From the NCBI GenBank assembly GCA_934663595.1, contig CAKUKM010000004.1, positions 1 through 64,000 of the forward strand: a stretch of 64,000 nucleotides of DNA, written 5' to 3'. How positions within the stretch are numbered: position 1 is the stretch's first letter; every line of letters begins with the position of its first letter. The notes beneath the pieces are model-generated. The model was given only the letters and a program-made list of their open reading frames with translations. It was not told where the DNA came from and did no database searches. The DNA comes from an uncultured Clostridia bacterium. Lineage in GTDB: Bacteria > Bacillota > Clostridia > Christensenellales > Aristaeellaceae. Both the position numbers and the translations under genes were made by a program. Below, in pieces: positions 59,020 through 64,000 of this stretch.

Positions 59020-59722
59020 GCAGCAAACCTCCCCTCGAGAGCAGTTCGGCGGCCAGAAAGAGCGCGAACGCAAGCATCGCCGCCCAGTCCGTCGCCCGCA
59101 TTTGAATGCGAATCAGGCAGGTGCGCCGCTTCGGATTTTCCACGCCGCGCGTGACCGCCGCGATGGACAGCTCGTCCGCCGCGCGGGAGGCCGCCGTTAG
59201 AAGCGGCACGTAAATGCAATTCACCGTCGCCGCGGGCGCTTTCAGAAAGCCGAGCAGCGTCGGCGATACGTCGCGCAGGCGCATCGCGTCCTTGATGAAT
59301 CGCCAGTCCTCGCGAATCGTCGGCAGATATCGCAGCATTACGGCAATCGGAATGGTCAGCCTTTTCGGGCAATGCAGCCTTTCCATGGCGGACAGGAATT
59401 CGCCCACGCGCGTGGTGGCGATGGTCAGTCCCGCCAGCATGCCGCAGGCATACACCTTATGCACCAGCCCCAGAAACGCCGCGAAAATCGCGCGCCACAC
59501 GCCGCTGAATGCGTTTCTGGTCGCCACGGTGAGCAGGCAGATCAGCGCGTAGGCGATTAGGCCCTTCAGCGCGTACCGCCCCTTTCCGCTTGCGGCGGCG
59601 AGCAATCCAATCAGCATAACCAGCGCCATTTGCCAGCCGAGGCCGGGCGCGAGCGACGCGCAGAGCACGCAGATCAGCATCAGCGCGAGCTTCGTGCGCG
59701 GATCGAAGGCGCGCGGCTTCAT
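59012..59722 (-). CDS. ecfT: ECF transporter transmembrane component EcfT
   Basis: 236 residues from the ATG at 59722. About five hydrophobic segments. A conserved cytoplasmic coupling helix is followed by RGVENPKRRTCL. The Ala-Arg-Gly-like motif of EcfT is represented by AAVTRGV and a second SAMERLHCPKR region. Overlaps the S-component stop by four bases. The long upstream frame to 60391 is a shadow. Confidence 0.9.
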   Translation of the reverse strand: MKPRAFDPRTKLALMLICVLCASLAPGLGWQMALVMLIGLLAAASGKGRYALKGLIAYALICLLTVATRNAFSGVWRAIFAAFLGLVHKVYACGMLAGLTIATTRVGEFLSAMERLHCPKRLTIPIAVMLRYLPTIREDWRFIKDAMRLRDVSPTLLGFLKAPAATVNCIYVPLLTAASRAADELSIAAVTRGVENPKRRTCLIRIQMRATDWAAMLAFALFLAAELLSRGGLLHA

Positions 59723-60327
59723 TTGGCGATCCCGGCCCTTTCGAACTGCTTTTTCAGCATTCTGCAGCCGACGAACGCGCTGATGGCCGCGGCGATCACC
59801 GTGCCCGCCAGCATGGCGATCAGAATCCAGCTCGTTCCGGCGGCGCGCATGGAGTCGATATAGCTCTGCTCGGTGCCGTTGCCCAGCATGGTGCGCGCCC
59901 AGCCGTCCGGATTTGCGAAAAAGACCAGATACGAGCCCGTGCTGCCCAGCGACAGCAGGATATACGAAAGCGAATTGAGCGCGCGGCTGCGGTATTTCCC
60001 GGTTCCGGCCACCAGATCTGCGCAGATTCCCATCGCGAGATAGCCCACGGCCATCGCCCAGTGCATGCCGGTCGCAAACCACACGACGCACAAAAGCGCG
60101 CCCAGTATCGACGCGGCAAAGCGCTTTTTCACCTTCGCCAGCATCAGCAGATACACCGGCCCGCACAGCAGCGCGCTGCCCACGGGCATGTAAAACGTCA
60201 GCACCGGATTGGGCGCGAAGAATATGCCGCCCACCAGCGCGAACACCAGAAACAGCGCCGAGAAAATGCCGATCGTTACCAGATCGCGCGCGGTCAGTCC
60301 TCTTTTGTCGGTTGCGTTTGTATACAT
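59719..60327 (-). CDS. MptD-family ECF transporter S component
   Basis: 202 residues from the ATG at 60327 after GAAGGAGGAAACG. Six hydrophobic segments. Family marks are LTARDLVTIGIFSALFLVFA, GMHWAMAVGYLAMGICADLVAG and NSLSYILLSLGSTGSYLVFF. The substrate is not defined by sequence. Relatives of this operon (S, T, fused ATPase, two half ABC transporters, AraC) have been tied to heme or siderophore uptake. Here that is inference. Confidence 0.88.
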   Translation of the reverse strand: MYTNATDKRGLTARDLVTIGIFSALFLVFALVGGIFFAPNPVLTFYMPVGSALLCGPVYLLMLAKVKKRFAASILGALLCVVWFATGMHWAMAVGYLAMGICADLVAGTGKYRSRALNSLSYILLSLGSTGSYLVFFANPDGWARTMLGNGTEQSYIDSMRAAGTSWILIAMLAGTVIAAAISAFVGCRMLKKQFERAGIAK

Positions 60328-60353
60328 TGCGTTTCCTCCTTCGCAGCGGCTTG

Positions 60354-60391
60354 ACATTTTCGCCGCCGTACTGTATGCTGCGGTTAATCAT
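60354..60391 (+). promoter_or_regulatory. promoter of the AraC-family regulator
   Basis: TTGACA (about 60351-60356), 17-bp spacer, TATGCT. Downstream lie two AATCATA motifs 22 bp apart (60386, 60408). Confidence 0.6.
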
Positions 60392-60459
60392 ATCTAACCA
60401 CGAGGCGAATCATAGCATGCGGCGCATTTTCCCGCAATGGTTTTTCGGGGAATTGGCCG

Positions 60460-60491
60460 GATCGTTTCAAAAAAATGTCCGATCGTTTCAA
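60460..60491. promoter_or_regulatory. direct repeats, candidate AraC operator
   Basis: GATCGTTTCAA occurs at 60460-60470 and again at 60481-60491, exactly 21 bp apart (two helical turns), between the divergent operon and its AraC regulator. The second repeat ends in the GGAGG region of that regulator's ribosome site. This spacing is usual for AraC/XylS half sites. Confidence 0.6.
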
Positions 60492-60501
60492 GGAGGGCGC
60501 G

Positions 60502-61473
60502 ATGAGCAGCGAGATCATCACCGATTATTACAATCCGCTTTTGGAAAAGAGCAGCTTTCTGCCCGCCGAGTGCGGAGATCGATTTTGCAGCGCGGGCAGC
60601 TGCTGGCGGCTGTCGCCGGCGCTGGGCGAGGGGTATTACTGGATTTACGCCAGGAAGGACTGGTTCGACGTCAAGATCCACAGCTTTTCGTTTCACGAGG
60701 ATTTCTTTCTGAATTTCGACATTCCGGAATGCATCAGCGTTTCACGGTATGAATCCATCTCGGGCGAGCAGCTGAATCCCTATCGGCGGCTGTCGGCCGG
60801 CACGATTCAGACGATCGTGGGCGGCGGGCGGCGGTATAAGGCGCTGATTCACCGGCGCATACCGGTGCGGGCCGTAGGCGTGGAGATTTTTCCGGCGTAT
60901 TATGAGGACTATCTGAAAAAGCAGTTTCCGGAGGAATATTTCGATCTGTCCGCCGCGTTTTCCAGCGTGGATCTGTCGGAGGATTTTCCGGCGATGTCGC
61001 GGCTGCTGTTTGAAATCGAGGGCTATCGCGGAACGGGCATGGCCGCCGGACTGTTTTACGAGGCGAAGGTGGCCGAGGCGATCGCGCTGGTGGCGAGCGA
61101 GCAGAAAAAGCAGCGGCGCAAGGCGGAGCGGCCGCTTTCGCAAAACGATCTGGCGGGTCTGGAAAGCGTGGCCAGCTATATCGGCGATCATTATGCCTTT
61201 GATCTGCCGCTGGAGCGGCTGGCCGGCGTGGCGTGCATGAGCGCGACGAAGCTCAAGAGCTGCTTTAAGCGCTGGCAGGGAATGACCATTACGGAATACA
61301 TTCAGGCGCGCCGCATGAGCCAGGCCGAGCATCTTTTGATCGACACGGATTTCACCATGGGCCAGATCGCGCAGATGATCGGCTATTCCACCTCCAGCCG
61401 CTTTGCGGAGCTGTTCAAAAAGAGCACGGGCCTGCTGCCGATGGAGTATCGCCGGCTGGCGCGGGAGAAGTGA
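60502..61473 (+). CDS. AraC-family transcriptional regulator (YbtA-like)
   Basis: 323 residues from the ATG at 60502 after AAGGAGGGCGCG. An N-terminal sensing domain (about 1-215) is followed by two HTH motifs (LERLAGVACMSATKLKSCFKRW and TMGQIAQMIGYSTSSRFAELFKK) and GLLPMEYRR. It is divergent from the MptD/EcfT/ABC operon, which it probably controls. YbtA-type regulators sense siderophores. The ligand here is unknown. Confidence 0.9.
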   Translation: MSSEIITDYYNPLLEKSSFLPAECGDRFCSAGSCWRLSPALGEGYYWIYARKDWFDVKIHSFSFHEDFFLNFDIPECISVSRYESISGEQLNPYRRLSAGTIQTIVGGGRRYKALIHRRIPVRAVGVEIFPAYYEDYLKKQFPEEYFDLSAAFSSVDLSEDFPAMSRLLFEIEGYRGTGMAAGLFYEAKVAEAIALVASEQKKQRRKAERPLSQNDLAGLESVASYIGDHYAFDLPLERLAGVACMSATKLKSCFKRWQGMTITEYIQARRMSQAEHLLIDTDFTMGQIAQMIGYSTSSRFAELFKKSTGLLPMEYRRLAREK

Positions 61474-61519
61474 ATGCAAAAATTAACAGAAGAACAACCC
61501 CGCGGCCCGCGGCGCAGCC

Positions 61520-61548
61520 TTGCTGAAAGGCGGCCCATGGCGTATAAT
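61520..61548 (+). promoter_or_regulatory. promoter of the cobalamin-riboswitch transcript
   Basis: TTGCTG (61520-61525), 17-bp spacer, TATAAT (61543-61548). Confidence 0.75.
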
Positions 61549-61564
61549 AAGGATGCATAATTTC

Positions 61565-61735
61565 AAGGTGCTGCGTTTGGCATGCCCGAACGCGGTGAAA
61601 AGGGAATTCGGTGCAAACCCGAAGCAGCTTCGACCTACTGTAAAGGCGACGAGCGCACGCTGAATCCATTGGCCCGGCGGGCCGAGAAGGAGTGCGCGCA
61701 GGATGAACCTGAGCCAGGAGACCTGCCTTGAATCG
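61565..61735 (+). promoter_or_regulatory. cobalamin (B12) riboswitch
   Basis: Conserved blocks appear in the canonical order: GGTG near the start, AAGGGAATTCGGTGCAAACC (61600-61619), a CTACTGTAAAGG segment (61636-61647) corresponding to the CACTGT-type box, the GCCGAGAAGG arm, and the B12 box GAGCCAGGAGACCTGCC (61711-61727). Adenosylcobalamin binding normally shuts such transcripts off. The following strong hairpin at 61824-61854 is the likely expression platform. Confidence 0.92.
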
Positions 61736-61823
61736 CAGCTCATTTTGCGGGGAAAATGAGGACTGTTTGGAAAAGACGGAGCGACGTCCTGTGCGGCGCC
61801 GCTCGGTGTGCGCTGGATTCATT

Positions 61824-61854
61824 GACCGCTTCCCCGCGCGGAAGCGGTCTTTTT
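61824..61854 (+). terminator. riboswitch-controlled terminator
   Basis: Perfect 10-bp stem GACCGCTTCC / GGAAGCGGTC, loop CCGCGC, followed by TTTTT, about 90 nt after the B12 box. Confidence 0.85.
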
Positions 61855-61855
61855 G

Positions 61856-62086
61856 TTGCCCTCGCGGGCGAGGCGCGCGGCAAACAGTCAGCAATTCAAA
61901 GCGGAGAGGAGATGGAGGAATGATCCCAGAAGAGCGACCTTGCAGCTTCCCGCGCCGCAGGGCCGAACGGTTCAAAAGCAATTCGGAAAATTCCGGAAAA
62001 TCCACGCGCGCTTTGGCTTGCCGAGCGAGTAAACGCGCATGAACCCCATGAGCAAGATCAACAGGATCAAAGGAGGCAGCTTGAAA
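61856..62086 (+). other. region between riboswitch terminator and surface-protein gene
   Basis: About 230 bp. A 42-codon frame (61921-62040, GGAGGA site) of basic composition is possible but unconvincing. In-frame ATGs at 62039 and 62048 precede the gene start yet have no ribosome site. Nothing else stands out. Confidence 0.45.
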
Positions 62087-64000
62087 ATGAAGAGACGCTT
62101 GACGGCGCTTTTGCTCGCGCTGGCCATGTTGCTGAGCATGACCGGCAGCGCCTTTGCCGAGGACGGCGCGATCGCAGAGGAGATCGCGGCCGCGGTGGAG
62201 AGCGCGCCCGAGCAGGAGGAGCCCGTACAGGAGGAGCCGGTTGCTGAGGAAGAACCGGTTATTGAAGAAGAGCCGGTTGTCGAAGAGGAACCGGTCGTTG
62301 AGGAAGAGCCGGTTATTGAGGAAGAGCCGGTCGTCGAAGAGGAACCGGCTGCGGAGGAAGAGCCCGCGCCGGAAGAGCCGAACGCCGATCAGGAGGCCGC
62401 GCAGGCGGTCGAGGCGCTGATCAATGCAATCGGCACGGTGACGGCGGAATCGGCGCAGAAGATCGAAGCCGCCGCCGCGGCCTACGAGGCGCTGACCGAC
62501 GGCCAGAAGAAGCTGGTGGGCAATTATGCCGCACTGGTGGACGCAGTGGCGGAGCTCGCGACGCTTTCCGCGCCGGTCGAGGAAGAGAAGAGCGTCTATC
62601 CCGTTTCCGGCGAATGCGGCGACGAGCTGACCTGGTCGCTTGCGGAAAACGGCGTGCTGACCATTTCCGGCAAGGGCGAAATGGATGATTACGCCGATGA
62701 AAACACCCAGCCGTGGGCGGCGTATGCGGCCGAGATTCTGGCGGTGAAGGTGGAAAAGGACGTTCAGTCCATCGGCGATTGCGCGTTCTTTGGCGATTAT
62801 GAGAATCTGGAGGAAATTTCGCTTCCGGACACGCTGGAGCGCATCGGCGAGCAGGCGTTCGAGGGCTGCAAGAAGCTCGAGAAGGTCGAGCTGCCGGAGA
62901 GCCTTACCGAAATCGGCAAGGATGCGTTCAAGGATTGCGTAAAACTGAAGAAGGCGACGTTTGCCGGCGACGCGGCGGCGTTTGCGCTGCTTCAGATCGC
63001 CGAGGGCAACGAGCGCCTCACGAACGTGCTGCGCGCGCCCGAGGACGCGGCGGTGCGGAATGCGATTGCGCTGATCGACGCGATCGGCGCGGTGAACGAG
63101 GATTCCGGCGAGGCTGTTTCCGCGGCCGAGGCCGCCTATGAGGCGCTGACCGACGCGCAGAAGGCGCAGGTTTCCAATTACGATCTGCTGACCGGCGCGA
63201 TGGCCGCGTATATGGCGCTGACCAGTTCCGCGGCGACGCTGGAGGCAACCGAGCCTGCGGCGGACGCGCAGGTGACGGTCACGATCGCAAATGCGGGCCG
63301 CCTTGCGCTGGTCAATGCGGCGGTGACGGTCAAGGATCTGAATTCCGACGGCATTCTGACCTACGACGAGGCGATGCAGGCGGCGCACGCGGCCTATTGC
63401 TCCGGCGGCTATGAGACCACCGAGAGCAGCTACGGCCTGCTCGTGACCAAGCTGTGGAACGTGGCGAACGGCGGAAGCTATCTGTTCTTTAAGAACGACG
63501 TTTCGCTTTCCGAGAGCGTGGGCAGCGCGAATTCCACCGTTTCCGACGGCGACCGGCTGTACGCGGCCGTGATGAAGGATGCGAGCGGCTACAGCGATTG
63601 CTACACGGTGTTCAATCCGAAACAGCTGACCGTGAACGCGGGCGAGGAATTCGAGCTCACGCTGACGGCGAAGCCCTATGGCGTCAGCGATTATGCCGCG
63701 GCAGGCGCGCAGGCCGGGACCTGGGAAAACGGCGCGTTCACCGCGCTCGACGGCAAGACCACCGATTCGGACGGCAAGGTCGTGCTGTCGTTTGCCAATG
63801 CGGGCACGTACATCCTGACCGCCGAGGGCACGCTCGGCACTGCGCCGATCATGCCGAACGCATGCGTGGTTACGGTCAAGGCGGTTGCGATTCCCGCGAC
63901 GGGTATTGCGCTGAATGAGGCCGCCCTTTCGGTGGGTGTGGGCGAAACGCGGACGCTGACGGCGACGGTTGAACCGGAGAACGCGACGGACGCGATCGTC
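62087..64000 (+). CDS. large secreted surface protein under B12 control (partial, runs off the window)
   Basis: 638 codons to the window edge, from the ATG at 62087 (AAAGGAGG site 10 bases before; a TTG at 62081 is an alternative). Signal peptide 1-25. Residues about 45-98 are degenerate EEPV(V/I)E repeats. Then come two similar helical units (AALINAIGTVTAESAQKIE near 108-160 and ALIDAIGAVNEDSGEAVS near 327-380, both ending YEALTD-Q) around a BspA-type leucine-rich repeat domain (180-300, LEEISLPDTLERIGEQAFEGC). A DLNSDGILTYDEA calcium-loop and KLWNVANGG-Y region follows (about 400-530), then the start of a Big2 Ig-like domain (ATGIALNEAALSVGVGETRT). Probably cell-wall exposed and possibly involved in cobalamin capture, given its riboswitch. 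Confidence 0.85.
   Translation, partial: MKRRLTALLLALAMLLSMTGSAFAEDGAIAEEIAAAVESAPEQEEPVQEEPVAEEEPVIEEEPVVEEEPVVEEEPVIEEEPVVEEEPAAEEEPAPEEPNADQEAAQAVEALINAIGTVTAESAQKIEAAAAAYEALTDGQKKLVGNYAALVDAVAELATLSAPVEEEKSVYPVSGECGDELTWSLAENGVLTISGKGEMDDYADENTQPWAAYAAEILAVKVEKDVQSIGDCAFFGDYENLEEISLPDTLERIGEQAFEGCKKLEKVELPESLTEIGKDAFKDCVKLKKATFAGDAAAFALLQIAEGNERLTNVLRAPEDAAVRNAIALIDAIGAVNEDSGEAVSAAEAAYEALTDAQKAQVSNYDLLTGAMAAYMALTSSAATLEATEPAADAQVTVTIANAGRLALVNAAVTVKDLNSDGILTYDEAMQAAHAAYCSGGYETTESSYGLLVTKLWNVANGGSYLFFKNDVSLSESVGSANSTVSDGDRLYAAVMKDASGYSDCYTVFNPKQLTVNAGEEFELTLTAKPYGVSDYAAAGAQAGTWENGAFTALDGKTTDSDGKVVLSFANAGTYILTAEGTLGTAPIMPNACVVTVKAVAIPATGIALNEAALSVGVGETRTLTATVEPENATDAIV

Noticed and set aside
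61921..62040. 42-codon ORF before the surface protein
   Set aside because: A fair ribosome site but basic, featureless composition. It lies after a terminator in an otherwise non-coding leader.
61415..63388. 657-codon minus-strand frame
   Set aside because: It is antisense to the surface-protein repeats and the riboswitch; its repetitive Phe/Asn/Leu stretch mirrors the EEPV repeats.
1..64000. CRISPR array, tRNA genes, prophage or insertion sequence
   Set aside because: No regular spaced repeats, tRNA cloverleaf, integrase or transposase genes were found.

Overview
The window (about 60% G+C) looks like a chromosome segment of a high-GC, anaerobic, gut-type Clostridia (Bacillota), possibly of the Christensenellales kind. 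The evidence is near-perfect AGGAGG ribosome sites, SigA-type TTGACA-17-TATAAT promoters, Rex, GlpP, ECF-type transporters, ABC-F and PotABCD families, many glycoside hydrolases and lactate fermentation. The species assignment is inference. No phage, insertion sequence, CRISPR array or tRNA gene was found.

Layout. 1-94: 3' end of a 5S rRNA gene and the rRNA operon terminator. 97-4740: a U32-like protein, an MgtC-type membrane protein, a double-domain rhamnose mutarotase, a peptide-deformylase-like protein and the ldh-rex operon. 4780-5125: an apparent type I toxin-antitoxin locus with a 29-residue holin-like toxin. 5200-8600: a ROK sugar kinase, Fe-S aldo/keto reductase, GlpP and metallophosphoesterase operon. 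8590-8855: a free-standing structured RNA with its own promoter and terminator. 8937-16420: DUF4091 hydrolase, ABC-F protein, AEC transporter, GH78 rhamnosidase and a cytidylate-kinase-like protein. 16464-19810: FtsX-type ABC transporter. 20030-24135: sugar ABC importer with an MBL hydrolase. 24182-26508: two-component system and two small proteins.

26554-35125 is a complete minus-strand aromatic amino acid operon: pheA-aroB-aroC-aroE/K-aroQ-aroA-tyrA-aroF. It makes phenylalanine and tyrosine precursors from PEP and erythrose-4-P. In front of pheA lies an unannotated 55-codon leader ORF crowded with Phe and Tyr codons, followed by mutually exclusive antiterminator and terminator hairpins. This looks like a classical ribosome-mediated attenuator, which is unusual for a Gram-positive aromatic operon.

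35200-43890: PLP aminotransferase and exonuclease; an ECF sigma/anti-sigma module with a secreted partner sharing its outer domain; a palindrome-rich repeat block; a divergent LysR / MATE-aldo/keto reductase pair; a P-loop kinase. 44044-51470: GH36 alpha-galactosidase and a complete XRE-potABCD polyamine operon. 51589-53899: DUF1846 protein with an attenuator-like leader and a secreted protein. 54069-61473: an MptD-type ECF transporter with two half-size ABC transporters and a divergent AraC regulator. 61520-64000: a cobalamin riboswitch with terminator controlling a large repeat-rich surface protein that runs off the window.
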